NCBI GenBank assembly: GCA_018449715.1 | Contig: JAAVVA010000007.1 | Coordinates: 124,001 to 188,000 of the forward strand | Direction of reading: 5' to 3' | Source: Acidobacteriaceae bacterium dw_441 | Lineage (GTDB): Bacteria; Acidobacteriota; Terriglobia; Terriglobales; Acidobacteriaceae | Length of the DNA stretch: 64,000 nt | In this document: in pieces, positions 1 to 10,298 of the stretch | How positions within the stretch are numbered: position 1 is the first letter of the stretch | Layout: each line of letters begins with the position of its first letter | Notes under the pieces: model-generated | Databases searched by the model: none | The model's input: only the letters and a program-made list of their open reading frames with translations | Told to the model about the DNA's origin: nothing | Translations under genes and position numbers: made by a program

Positions 1-1035
1 GCCGACGGCACCGACATCGCCCCCGACGGCCGCGTCATGGAGATGCTCTCCGAGCACACCCTCGAAGGCTGGTTCGAAGGCTACGTTCTCACCGGACGCC
101 ACGGCTTCCTCTCCAGCTACGAGGCCTTCGTCCACATCATCGACTCGATGTTCAACCAGCACGCCAAGTGGCTGGAAAAGAGCAAGCTCGAGCTTCGCTG
201 GCGCGCTCCTGTCTCCTCGGTCAACCTGCTGATCACCTCGCTGGTCTGGCGGCAGGACCACAACGGCTTCACCCATCAGGACCCCGGCTTCGTCGACGTC
301 GTCTCCAACAAGAGCCCGCACGTCACCCGCACCTATCTTCCGCCGGACGCCAACTGCCTGCTCAGCGTAGCCGACCACTGCCTGCGCAGCACCAACTACG
401 TCAACGTCATCGTCGCGGACAAGGCACCGCATCTCCAATACCTCAATATGGACGACGCGATCAAGCACTGCACCAAGGGCATCGGCATCTGGGACTGGGC
501 CTCGACCGATGCCGGAGCCGAGCCTGACGTCGTGATGGCCTGCGCCGGTGACATCCCTACCGCTGAGGCTCTGGCCGCGACCGCCATCCTGCGCGATCGC
601 TGCCCTGATCTGAAGATCCGCTTCGTCAACGTGGTCGATCTCTTCCGCCTGATGCCCGAGACCGAGCACCCGCACGGCCTCTCCGACCGCGAGTTCGACT
701 CACTCTTCACCCTCAACAAGCCGGTCATCTTCAACTTCCACGCCTACGCCTCGCTCATCCACAAGTTCACCTATCGCCGCCACAACCATGCCAACATCCA
801 CGTCCGCGGCTACAAGGAGCAGGGCAACATCAACACGCCGCTTGAGCTGGCCATCCTGAACCAGATCGACCGCTTCGACCTCGCCATCGACGTCATCGAC
901 CGCGTGCCGAAGCTGCAATCGACCGCCGCCCACCTGAAGGAGTGGCTGAAGGACCAGATCATCGAAAGCGTCAACTACGCCCACGAAAACGGGATCGACC
1001 GCGAGGAGATCACCGGCTGGAAGTGGCCCTTCTAA
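1..1035 (+). CDS. xfp: Phosphoketolase, C-terminal part (5' end outside window)
   Basis: The frame is open from base 1 and ends at TAA 1033-1035, so this is the last 344 residues of a protein that normally has about 790. Phosphoketolase is a thiamine diphosphate enzyme that cleaves xylulose 5-phosphate (and often fructose 6-phosphate) with phosphate to acetyl phosphate and an aldose phosphate in the cytoplasm. Recognisable family stretches are GRHGFLSSYEAF, the segment FTHQDPGFVD, YLPPDANCLLSV and, near the end, the conserved RGYKEQGNINTPLELAI. The C-terminal XFP domain is complete. No neighbour gives pathway context, and a strong terminator follows directly, so this is the last gene of its transcript. 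The first ATG visible (37) is internal and not a start. Confidence 0.95.
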   Translation, partial: ADGTDIAPDGRVMEMLSEHTLEGWFEGYVLTGRHGFLSSYEAFVHIIDSMFNQHAKWLEKSKLELRWRAPVSSVNLLITSLVWRQDHNGFTHQDPGFVDVVSNKSPHVTRTYLPPDANCLLSVADHCLRSTNYVNVIVADKAPHLQYLNMDDAIKHCTKGIGIWDWASTDAGAEPDVVMACAGDIPTAEALAATAILRDRCPDLKIRFVNVVDLFRLMPETEHPHGLSDREFDSLFTLNKPVIFNFHAYASLIHKFTYRRHNHANIHVRGYKEQGNINTPLELAILNQIDRFDLAIDVIDRVPKLQSTAAHLKEWLKDQIIESVNYAHENGIDREEITGWKWPF

Positions 1036-1047
1036 ACTTTCGTAACC

Positions 1048-1089
1048 GTAAAAAGCCTCCGTAAATGGATATTTACGGAGGCTTTTTAC
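1048..1089 (+). terminator. Rho-independent terminator after phosphoketolase
   Basis: A perfect 19-bp stem (1048-1066 pairing with 1071-1089) with a GGAT loop. The arm ends in a T run (GGCTTTTTAC) and begins with the matching A run, so it could work in both directions. It lies 12 bases after the phosphoketolase stop codon. Confidence 0.93.
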
Positions 1090-1293
1090 TGACGCCCTCC
1101 CTCATCCACCTCTACGTAGAACTTCTATCCCACAGCATCGCCAACACTTACATCAAACCCGCGTATTTCCTGCACGGAAACAGCTTTTCTTTCACAGCAA
1201 TCCTGAGAAACTCGAAATTCCCAAACTAAACGTTTTCTCTGTAAGAATAGTTACCTCCCCATTTCTTTGTGCACGAGAGGGGAAAGGGTCATC

Positions 1294-2499
1294 ATGTTGC
1301 TGTTTGCCGTTCAGTTGATGCAAGGGATTCAGTATGTATGCTTTGCGTTGATGTTCGGCGGAATGCTGTCTCTTAATCGCAAGGACCGCAGCACCCTCTG
1401 GCTCTTCTGCGACTATCTGCTCGGACTGCTCGGCCTTCTGGTGGCTCTTCTCAAGGCAGACCTTCCTGCTTGGCTCAGCAACATCCTCGGCATGGAGATT
1501 CCACATCTCCGCTACCTTCTTCTGCACGCCGCCATCCTCTGCTTCATCCGCAGCCAGCGGAAAACGCAGTGGGTCGGCATTGTCATGGCCATCGCTGCGC
1601 TGCCGCTCTATCTGCTCTGGAGCGGAACGGGCTATCAGGACCCGGCCTTTGCGACGAAGAACTTTGCCCTGCTCGACTTCGTGCTCGGCGTGCAGACCGC
1701 TCTCTCCGCCATTGTCATCCTGAGGAGCGAGGAGGTGGAGACAAGAATGCCGCGCATCGCGATGAGCGGCTTCCTCATGCTCTACTCCCTGACGGAGCTT
1801 ACGCGGCTCGCGATTGTGCTCTCCACAGGAAAAGATCCGCGGCAGGTGGCCGAATGGCTTGAGATGGCGAGCGTCACCGTCTACGTCATGGCCAGCTCCG
1901 CCACGCCGGTCGCCTTTATCTGGATGTTCAACCAGCGCCTGCTCGCGGAGTCCAAGCAGCAGAGCATGATCGATCCCCTGACAAACCTACTGAACCGTCG
2001 TGGCCTTCAGCACGCTTTCGAGCGCGAGTCATCGCGCGCCCGCCGCATGGGAACGCCCCTGGCGCTGGTCGTCGCAGACATCGACCACTTCAAGCTCTTC
2101 AACGACCAGTACGGCCACGTCACCGGAGACCTCGTGCTCTGCGAGACCGCCGATGTCTTTCGCAGAATCATGCGGCAGAGCGACCTTCTCTCCCGACTCG
2201 GAGGTGAGGAGTTCGCCCTCGTCCTTCCCGGCGTCAGCGTGGAGACCGCAACCGCCCTCGTGGAACGCCTGCGGACCGCCGTCGAAGCCCACACCATCCC
2301 CATGAATGGACGCTCCGTCTGCATCACAGTCAGCTTTGGCATCACCTCGACCCACGGACGCAACGATCTCACGTTGCAAAGCCTGATCGAAGAAGCGGAC
2401 GAGGCCATGTACGCCGCCAAGCAGGCCGGACGCAACCAGGCCCGCCTTCACCGGATGGCTACAGACGAAGGCAGCCTGAAGCACTCCCCTGTCAGCTGA
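1294..2499 (+). CDS. Membrane-anchored diguanylate cyclase (GGDEF)
   Basis: A 401-residue protein that should make cyclic di-GMP from two GTP at the inner membrane. Residues 1-215 are a series of hydrophobic segments (about six) with no recognised sensor family. The GGDEF domain spans about 230-390, with the signature GGEEF at about 303-307. RQSD sits exactly five residues before GGEEF and matches the RxxD inhibitory I-site, so product feedback inhibition is expected. I chose ATG 1294 because a purine-rich GAGAGGGGAAAGGG stretch lies just upstream; an in-frame TTG at 1267 would overlap that ribosome binding site. The gene stands alone and no EAL domain is present. Cyclase activity is well supported; the input signal is unknown. 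Confidence 0.92.
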   Translation: MLLFAVQLMQGIQYVCFALMFGGMLSLNRKDRSTLWLFCDYLLGLLGLLVALLKADLPAWLSNILGMEIPHLRYLLLHAAILCFIRSQRKTQWVGIVMAIAALPLYLLWSGTGYQDPAFATKNFALLDFVLGVQTALSAIVILRSEEVETRMPRIAMSGFLMLYSLTELTRLAIVLSTGKDPRQVAEWLEMASVTVYVMASSATPVAFIWMFNQRLLAESKQQSMIDPLTNLLNRRGLQHAFERESSRARRMGTPLALVVADIDHFKLFNDQYGHVTGDLVLCETADVFRRIMRQSDLLSRLGGEEFALVLPGVSVETATALVERLRTAVEAHTIPMNGRSVCITVSFGITSTHGRNDLTLQSLIEEADEAMYAAKQAGRNQARLHRMATDEGSLKHSPVS

Positions 2500-2515
2500 T
2501 TCCGGTGAGGCAACA

Positions 2516-3343
2516 TCAAGCTCCGCCGCGCTCAAGCTCCTTCGTCTTCAGCACAATCAGATACTCATAAATCGCCTGAAGCGTCGCATACGACATCCCC
2601 GCCGCGCCATCCAGAACAGCCCTGCGGTAGAACATCATGTAGGCCCACTTGATCAGCGGTCGCGCCGGCATCCTGTAGAACAGCGCCTTCTGATGCAGCC
2701 TGCGCGTGTGGAAGTCCGGGTCGCGCAACGCGCTCTTCCACGATGGCTTCTGTAACCCCTGCTGCCGATGAATCAGCTCCGCTTCCATCGTCGAGTAGGT
2801 ATTGTGCTTCGTCACCCAGTGCGCAATCCCCTTCGAGAAGGGGTAGTGATCCAGCGGATAGCCAAGGTCGACGATCTTTCCCTCTACCTCGATCACCTCG
2901 TTGATCGCCCGCGTATACTTCGACCTCTCCGGCCGCACCAGCCGTATGTAGAACGGCGATATCTGCGCGTGCTTCAGCCACGTCCCGAAGAGGAAGTCTC
3001 TCCGCCGCAGGCGAAAGCCGGAGACATCCTCGCCCGCGGCCAGCACCATCTGTTGCATCTCGTGAGAAAGTTCCGGCGTGGGCCGCTCGTCGGCGTCCAG
3101 CAGAAACAGCCACGGATACTTGAACTTAATTCCGGTCATCGCCGCATTGCGGTGCGCGGCGTAGTTATCGAAGACGCGTTGCGTGACATGCGCCCCGGCA
3201 GCCTCTGCAATCTTCACCGTCTCATCGTTCGAGAACGAATCGAAGACATGCACATCGTCCGACCACGCTACTGACTCCAGGCACCCGGGGAGGTCCCGCT
3301 GCTCATTCTTGGTAAGGATGAGAACTGAGATCATCCCTTCCAT
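2516..3343 (-). CDS. Family 2 glycosyltransferase (WaaE/KdtX-like)
   Basis: A 275-residue cytoplasmic GT-A type glycosyltransferase. The N-terminus ISVLILTKNEQRDLPGCLESV is the usual GT2 nucleotide-sugar binding start. DSFSNDETV follows, and LLDADERP supplies the DxD-like metal-binding motif near residue 100. The C-terminal half, with HYPFSKGIAHWVTKHNTYS, resembles lipopolysaccharide-core glycosyltransferases of the WaaE/KdtX type. ATG 3343 is used; ATG 3334 is an alternative but would sit immediately against GGAAGGG. The gene is convergent with the diguanylate cyclase and has no sugar-nucleotide genes beside it, so donor and acceptor cannot be named. Confidence 0.85.
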   Translation of the reverse strand: MEGMISVLILTKNEQRDLPGCLESVAWSDDVHVFDSFSNDETVKIAEAAGAHVTQRVFDNYAAHRNAAMTGIKFKYPWLFLLDADERPTPELSHEMQQMVLAAGEDVSGFRLRRRDFLFGTWLKHAQISPFYIRLVRPERSKYTRAINEVIEVEGKIVDLGYPLDHYPFSKGIAHWVTKHNTYSTMEAELIHRQQGLQKPSWKSALRDPDFHTRRLHQKALFYRMPARPLIKWAYMMFYRRAVLDGAAGMSYATLQAIYEYLIVLKTKELERGGA

Positions 3344-3392
3344 TAGACCATCCCGCCCCGGTGTTCACCCAACCCTCTCTCATTCAAAACGA

Positions 3393-4193
3393 TCAGGCAA
3401 GGCCAAACGATTTTCGAATCATCCCTCTCCACGCCCCCTCCGGCAGAATGCGGCTAAGCGTGGACGCCCCCTTCGTCTCGATGGGATAGCGAAGCCGCTC
3501 GGAGCTGTCTGTAGCTGCCTTGAAGATCGTCTCCGCAACGCTCTCCGGCCCTGGCAACTTTGAGTCTGCCGCCGCCGCCTGATCCATCCGTCTGCTCACG
3601 GCGCTCAAACCCGGCTCATACGCGCTGTGCTGCGCAAGGACTTGCCTGAATTTTGTCTTGATCCCGCCAGGCTCTACAAGCTTGATCCGTATATGGAACG
3701 GGTACAGCTCATAGTAGAGCGACTCGCTCAAACCCTCCACCGCAAACTTTCCCGCACAATAAGGAGAGAGAAACGGCACTCCAAACCTTCCCACGATGGA
3801 CGAAACATTCACGATGACTCCGTGCTTCTGTTCGCGGAAGACAGGAACAACTCCCTGAATCATCCGCACGGTACCGAAAAAGTTTGTCTGAAAGTGTTGC
3901 TCCACCTCCGACAGAGGAATGGCCTCCAGGGGGCCTCCCGAACCAATCCCCGCATTGTTGACCAGGACGTCCAGCGAACCGAAATGCTGCAATGTCTTTG
4001 CGATCGCAGCCCGGACAGAGTCTTCGCGTGTGACATCAAGAGAAAGTGGAAGGACGTTCTCGGAACGACTCCATGAACCCAGCGCCTCCGGCCTGCGAGC
4101 CGTAGCTGCCACGCGCCATCCCCGGCTGAGAAAGTACTGGGCCGCCGCCTCCCCGATACCGCTGGATACGCCTGTAATAAGAACCGTCTTCAT
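3393..4193 (-). CDS. Short-chain dehydrogenase/reductase
   Basis: A 266-residue classical SDR oxidoreductase. The Rossmann glycine motif TGVSSGIG is at residues 7-14, NNAG at about 80, and the catalytic Ser and YCAGK (YxxxK) at about 135-155. It should use NAD(P)(H) on an unknown carbonyl or alcohol. ATG 4193 is preferred over an upstream ATG at 4235 because it follows GGTGAAGCG and because the longer form would read through the perfect palindrome at 4210-4243. It is divergent from a TetR gene, so it is probably the TetR-controlled gene. SDRs next to TetR repressors are often involved in detoxifying aldehydes or ketones, but the substrate here is inference. Confidence 0.9.
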   Translation of the reverse strand: MKTVLITGVSSGIGEAAAQYFLSRGWRVAATARRPEALGSWSRSENVLPLSLDVTREDSVRAAIAKTLQHFGSLDVLVNNAGIGSGGPLEAIPLSEVEQHFQTNFFGTVRMIQGVVPVFREQKHGVIVNVSSIVGRFGVPFLSPYCAGKFAVEGLSESLYYELYPFHIRIKLVEPGGIKTKFRQVLAQHSAYEPGLSAVSRRMDQAAAADSKLPGPESVAETIFKAATDSSERLRYPIETKGASTLSRILPEGAWRGMIRKSFGLA

Positions 4194-4209
4194 CGCTTCA
4201 CCCCTCACC

Positions 4210-4243
4210 TTTTCATTTTGGATAATAATATCCAAAATGAAAA
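4210..4243. promoter_or_regulatory. Perfect palindrome, likely TetR operator
   Basis: Arms TTTTCATTTTGGATA (4210-4224) and TATCCAAAATGAAAA (4229-4243) are exact inverse complements around ATAA. The site lies 17-50 bases upstream of the SDR start, where its promoter would be, and about 70 bases upstream of the divergent TetR start. A long AT-rich dyad between a TetR gene and its divergent neighbour is the classic TetR operator arrangement. Binding itself is inferred. Confidence 0.8.
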
Positions 4244-4314
4244 GTGTCGAGGCGAGAACACCAGCGAACTTTTCCCCCTGCGATACGAGGCCTCATAATG
4301 AAAGAGGATTCGGT

Positions 4315-4899
4315 ATGGCACGCCCCAAAGAATTCGATGAAGAGAACGCGCTACGCCTTGCGATTGCCACTTTTTCGCAAAAAGGATTCGCCGCGACCTC
4401 GACCGACGATCTGATGCAGTCCATGAAGATCGGTCGCCAGAGCATGTACGACACCTTCGGAGACAAGCGCGCCCTGTTTCTGAAGGCTCTCGAGTTCTAC
4501 GCGCGGGAAACCACCGCGGTACTGATTGCGGAGCTACGAAAGCCCGGCTCTCCCCTGGCAAATATCCGTAACACCCTGGCGCAGTTTGCAAAGCGAAAAG
4601 ACCTTTCCAGCACGGATGGGTGCATGGGAATCAATACGATCTGCGAGTTTGGATTACAGGATCGTGAAGTTCTGCAGGCGTCTCGCGGTGCGGCAATGGC
4701 GTTACGACACGCACTGCTGGCCACGCTGAAACAGGCCCAGCAGGAGGGAGAACTTTCCTCCGACACCGAAATCGAGGCCCTTGCAGACTTCTTCGAGGCG
4801 ACTCTCGCAGGCATCCGAATTGCCGCAAAAGCAGGAAAGAGCCGATCGTCGCTCCAGCGAATCGCCGCAACCGCATCGCAACTCTTCCAGCCGCAGTGA
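4315..4899 (+). CDS. TetR/AcrR family transcriptional regulator
   Basis: A 194-residue one-component repressor. The N-terminal helix-turn-helix covers about residues 8-52: LRLAIATFSQKGFAATSTDD, LMQSMKIGRQSMYDTFGDK and RALFLKAL match the TetR_N pattern (AexG...TS..dia...gvskg.lY.hF..K). The remaining 140 residues are an all-helical ligand-binding domain with GCMGINTICEFG, seen in the AcrR/YxaF-like branch. ATG 4315 follows AAAGAGGATTCGGT. The reading frame is open much further upstream, but that stretch crosses the operator and antisense SDR codons. It probably represses itself and the divergent SDR gene through the palindrome at 4210-4243; the inducer is unknown. Confidence 0.92.
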   Translation: MARPKEFDEENALRLAIATFSQKGFAATSTDDLMQSMKIGRQSMYDTFGDKRALFLKALEFYARETTAVLIAELRKPGSPLANIRNTLAQFAKRKDLSSTDGCMGINTICEFGLQDREVLQASRGAAMALRHALLATLKQAQQEGELSSDTEIEALADFFEATLAGIRIAAKAGKSRSSLQRIAATASQLFQPQ

Positions 4900-5020
4900 A
4901 GCCCAAACGAGTGACTTTCACAGCAGCACGAGGAATCTGCCTGAAGTCGCACGACCTGGGGTAAAGTTTTAGACAGCACGTCGCAGTGGGAACGAACACG
5001 CATTCGCAAGGAGCGTTACG

Positions 5021-6880
5021 TTGGCTGAGACAAAGGTTACATGGGACCAGAAACACCTCCCACTGGTGATAGGTAATTTTTTGGCCTGCGCGATCACCAT
5101 CTGGCTCACATACAGGGTGATCGGCCACGTTAAAGAGCTTGTCTTTCTCTGGCCTCTCACTGGAGTTCAGCTTGGCATCCTGCTGCCGCAGTGGCGCTGC
5201 GGCACCCCACGTAAATTCGCCCAATTTGCAGGAGCGCTCGGGGTGATGGCCGGCGGCTTTCTGCTGCACGAGCCACTCTGGTTTCCGGGTGCGATCGCCT
5301 TCATCTCTACGGTCGAGGTATGGATCGCCGGGGCCATTCTCAGCAAAGACATCACCACCTTCGAAGACCTCAAAAATCGGCGCAGCCTGCTGCAATTCGC
5401 CCTCGGCGCGACCGTCGGTCCTGTTAGCGGAGGGTTTATTGGCGCTATCCCCGTCACCCTGTTGCTGCACACCTCGTATGCCCGGAACGTCACGGTAGCC
5501 AGCCTTAGCGACTCGCTCGGGATCGGTCTCGTTCTTCCGGCCATGTTGTTTATCCTGACAGGCAAATACCGAAACCCGCTCAAATTAGTCCCGCGCCTCA
5601 AGATGGGAGGGCCTGCGCTGCTGTTCTTTATCCTGTGCAGCATTGCCACCTTCTGGCAGACATCCAATCCGTTTTTGTTCATGATCTTCCCACCCATGAT
5701 TCTGCTGGTGCTTTCGATGGCACTGGAAGGAGCAGTGTTAGGTTCGGTCGCGCTCACCATCATCGGCTTCTACGCAACCATCCACGGACACGGCCCACTG
5801 TGGCTCTCCAAAACGACCTTGCCTGAAGAGCGCCTGCTGCTCCTGCAACTGTTTTTGTGGATGAGCATTGCAACCTCTCTGCCCGTTGGCGCATTGCTCG
5901 ATGAGCAGCGGCGTGCGGAGAAAGAAACATCCGAGGCCCGCCGCATCTATCAGCTCCTGCTTGAAAATACGGAAGACATGATCGTTCTCTCGTCCTTCAG
6001 CGGGAAAGAGCGTTTCGTCTCGGCGGCAAGCCTGCATCTTACAGGCTGGACACCGGAAGAGTTTCTCAAACTGTCCCCCCTCAGCACCGTCCATCCCGAT
6101 GACCGCGCAATGGGTACGCTTGTGATCGAAAGCATGATGGCGGGTAAGCGTGAACATACCTTCCGCTATCGTCTGGCCCAGAAAGACGGAGCATGGCGAT
6201 GGGTGGAAGCGTACGCGAGAACCTATCTTGCCCCCACTACGGACCAGCCGCTCGGATACGTAGGTACAATTCGCGATATCACGGCGATCAAATCCGCTGA
6301 AGATGCGTGGTTGCGCGAAATCGATGAGCTTTCTCGCAGCAAGCAGGAGCTGTCGACGCTTGCCCACACCGATACGCTCACCGGACTCCCCAATCGCCGC
6401 ACCTTCGATGAGTCAGTCGCAGACGTGATCGTAAGAGCGCAACGGGGAGAGTTGCAAGCCGCGCTCTTCATGATCGACATCGACAACTTCAAGCTCTACA
6501 ACGACCGTTATGGACATCAGGCCGGCGACGATTGCCTGCGCAAAGTCTCTGCCGTTCTAAAAGACCATGCGGGACGCAGGTATGATGTCGTAGCACGATG
6601 GGGTGGCGAAGAGTTTGCCATTCTGCTCTACGGCACCGATCTGCACGGAGCCAGCGCCGTAGCAAACGATACTCTGGAAAGCGTGCGCGCATTACGCATT
6701 GAGCACGCGGGCAATCCCCCGGGGATCGTAACGATCAGCATGGGCATCGCCATGCTGACCCCGGAGTTCTTTGCCGAGCCAAGCATGTGGATACAGGCCG
6801 CAGACCGGGCCCTTTACCTGAGTAAACGCTCAGGCCGCAACCGCGCGACCTCGGCTGGACTGGATTTACTCTCGGCCTGA
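5021..6880 (+). CDS. MASE1-PAS-GGDEF diguanylate cyclase
   Basis: A 619-residue membrane protein. Residues 1-290 carry about eight hydrophobic helices in the MASE1 pattern, including PLTGVQLGILL and SLGIGLVLPAMLFI. A PAS/PAC pair follows (about 305-430; YQLLLENTEDMIVLSS, HPDDR, YVGTIRDIT), then a GGDEF domain (445-610). GGEEF is at about 528-532, and RRYD five residues before it fits the RxxD inhibitory site. It should make cyclic di-GMP in response to a signal read by the MASE1 or PAS part. The start is TTG 5021 because AAGGAG lies eight bases upstream and the first in-frame ATG is far inside the membrane domain. It is transcribed alone between the TetR gene and glmS. Confidence 0.93.
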   Translation: MAETKVTWDQKHLPLVIGNFLACAITIWLTYRVIGHVKELVFLWPLTGVQLGILLPQWRCGTPRKFAQFAGALGVMAGGFLLHEPLWFPGAIAFISTVEVWIAGAILSKDITTFEDLKNRRSLLQFALGATVGPVSGGFIGAIPVTLLLHTSYARNVTVASLSDSLGIGLVLPAMLFILTGKYRNPLKLVPRLKMGGPALLFFILCSIATFWQTSNPFLFMIFPPMILLVLSMALEGAVLGSVALTIIGFYATIHGHGPLWLSKTTLPEERLLLLQLFLWMSIATSLPVGALLDEQRRAEKETSEARRIYQLLLENTEDMIVLSSFSGKERFVSAASLHLTGWTPEEFLKLSPLSTVHPDDRAMGTLVIESMMAGKREHTFRYRLAQKDGAWRWVEAYARTYLAPTTDQPLGYVGTIRDITAIKSAEDAWLREIDELSRSKQELSTLAHTDTLTGLPNRRTFDESVADVIVRAQRGELQAALFMIDIDNFKLYNDRYGHQAGDDCLRKVSAVLKDHAGRRYDVVARWGGEEFAILLYGTDLHGASAVANDTLESVRALRIEHAGNPPGIVTISMGIAMLTPEFFAEPSMWIQAADRALYLSKRSGRNRATSAGLDLLSA

Positions 6881-6947
6881 GAGCGTAAATCGCCCGAACC
6901 TCATTTTCCCTCATCAAAATCCACACTCACCATCTACACTTCTGAGC

Positions 6948-8939
<1,992 letters not shown>

Positions 8940-9100
8940 CAACTCATACCGAGCAAGAGAATGTTTTAAAAACTGAAACTAATAGGACAAAGTAAGACAA
9001 CTTCTCCTAAAGATTCCTGCAGCACAGAAAATTGGTCGAAGATGGGTTCCGGTGATAATCCGGGACTATATAGACGAGCCTGCTCTATATGATGTCCTAC

Positions 9101-9448
9101 TTAGTGGCTAGATATGTATACACAAACATCCTTGACCATGTTCTTGAGGGTCTTCGCCGGAGAAACGTACACAATGTTCCCTTTCAAGTCAGTCAACGTA
9201 GTCGCCCCCGACTGAGTCCGAAGGATATATTCTGCTGCCGGCTGACTTTCCGTGAACGAGACGGTTGGGCACCTCTTGCTGAACTCACCCATAACAACAG
9301 GGGCCGAATGGTGTTCGCCAGAGCTTCCGGCAGCACCACCGAAAGTATTATGGGCTTCAGACACTTCCGTGACCTTATCGACGACAAATACCGTATGATG
9401 ATTTGCCGATTGCATCATAAGAGCTGCTACCAGAAGTAATCCTCGCAT
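9101..9448 (-). CDS. Small secreted protein of unknown function
   Basis: A 115-residue protein with a short hydrophobic N-terminus (MRGLLLVAALMM) that could be a signal peptide. It contains VVMGEFSKRCPTVSFT, AAEYIL and a C-terminal KTLKNMVKDVCVYI. The layout (a strand, then F-S-K-x-C-P, then an AxY-type strand, then a lysine-aspartate-cysteine end) resembles a small family of acidobacterial exported proteins I know only as hypothetical. The two cysteines could form a disulphide after export. AAGG lies about ten bases before ATG 9448. It sits alone between glmS and the transposase remnant. Function unknown. Confidence 0.6.
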   Translation of the reverse strand: MRGLLLVAALMMQSANHHTVFVVDKVTEVSEAHNTFGGAAGSSGEHHSAPVVMGEFSKRCPTVSFTESQPAAEYILRTQSGATTLTDLKGNIVYVSPAKTLKNMVKDVCVYISSH

Positions 9449-9586
9449 TGACTAGCCTTATTTTTATTTATTTAAAGAGAGGGTGCCCCAGCGAGTATCC
9501 CATGCTCCTGCGAGAGTTACAAGCACATTATCTTGCAACGAGTTAGGGGTAGACGGGTGGCCCACACATCAAATCCACCCAGAACT

Positions 9587-9622
9587 GGTGCCCTATTCAT
9601 GGTCTCATCGCATGAGTGGGCA
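9587..9622 (+). repeat. REP hairpin, copy 1 (5' side of RAYT gene)
   Basis: GGTGCCC, a variable arm ATTCATG, loop GTCTCATCG, the complementary arm CATGAGT, and TGGGCA. It lies about 50 bases upstream of the transposase start and is repeated in inverse orientation on the 3' side (10171-10209). It shares its ends and loop with three further copies at 23550, 37642 and 37742. A possible decayed start of another copy (GGGTGCCCCAGCGAG) is at 9481. Confidence 0.75.
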
Positions 9623-9674
9623 TTCGAGCGAAGCTCAACCGCATTTTCCATCCCCCACCGATAAAATCCAGACC

Positions 9675-10186
9675 ATGCCCATCGGCCTCGAACGGAGACA
9701 AGGCACAGGCCAACTCCACTTCATCACCTTCAGTTGTTATCGACGTCTTCCCTTTCTCGAGCGCCCGGAACCGAAGAACACTCTTGCGCAAGTCCTCGAA
9801 AAGGCCCGGCAATCTCACGGCCTCACTCTCTACGCCTATGTCCTCATGCCCGAGCATGTCCACCTGCTCACCGAGCCTGAGACCGCTCCCTTGCCTCATT
9901 CCTCAGCGTTCTTAAAGGAGAATCCTCCAAACCACTGAAGGGCTCCCGTGGCAGATTCTGGCAAACCCGCTATTACGACTTCAACACCTTCACCACCGGA
10001 AAATTCGTCGAGAAGGTCCAGTACGTCCATCGCAATCCCGTCACCCGTGGTCTCGTAGCCTGCCCAGAGGACTACCACTGGAGCAGTTTCAACCATTACG
10101 CCACGGGCCAGCCTGGGACAATCCAGATCGATTCCCAATGGGCAAAACAGTTTCGCACTACGCACGAACTCCCATTCATGCGATGA
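9675..10186 (+). pseudogene. REP-associated tyrosine transposase (IS200-like), frameshifted
   Basis: The first frame (ATG 9675) gives GQLHFITFSCYRRLPFL and MPEHVHLLTEPET, containing the HUH (His-Val-His) metal motif of Y1 transposases, and would stop at 9938. Homology continues in the -1 frame: SFLSVLKGESSKPLKG, RFWQTRYYDFN, KVQYVHRNPVTRGLV, CPEDYHWSSFNHYATG, ending at TGA 10184-10186. The second part holds the catalytic Tyr region (QYVHRNP). The switch is explained by loss of one C in the CCC run 9888-9890. RAYTs act on REP hairpins, and inverted REP copies flank the gene exactly as expected. As read, it is inactive unless the missing base is a sequencing error or is bypassed by frameshifting. 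Confidence 0.88.
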
Positions 10187-10209
10187 AACCGCATGAATGG
10201 GGTACCCGA
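10171..10209 (-). repeat. REP hairpin, copy 2 (3' side of RAYT gene, inverted)
   Basis: CCCATTCATGCG (10171-10182) and CGCATGAATGGG (10190-10201) form a perfect 12-bp stem. Read on the minus strand it runs GGGTACCCCATTCATGCG, loop GTTTCATCG, then the complementary arm, so it is an inverted copy of the 9587 element. It overlaps the stop codon of the transposase remnant. Confidence 0.8.
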
Positions 10210-10248
10210 TGGGATGAGCAGTGACGTCCGTCCAATCTCCCACAAAAT

Positions 10249-10285
10249 GGAAATGGCCCCGATCGTAGCGATCGGGGCCATTTCC
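10249..10285 (-). terminator. Terminator of the Oar-like receptor gene
   Basis: A perfect 17-bp stem (10249-10265 with 10269-10285) with a TAG loop, containing GGCCCCGATCG. It lies 14 bases beyond the stop codon of the minus-strand receptor and ends in a short T stretch on that strand (CCATTTTGTG). Confidence 0.88.
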
Positions 10286-10298
10286 GTTTCAGGGTTAT

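Noticed and set aside
6881..6947. glmS ribozyme in front of glmS
   Set aside because: The gap is only 67 bases and shows no pseudoknot core; the ribozyme needs about 150 bases or more.
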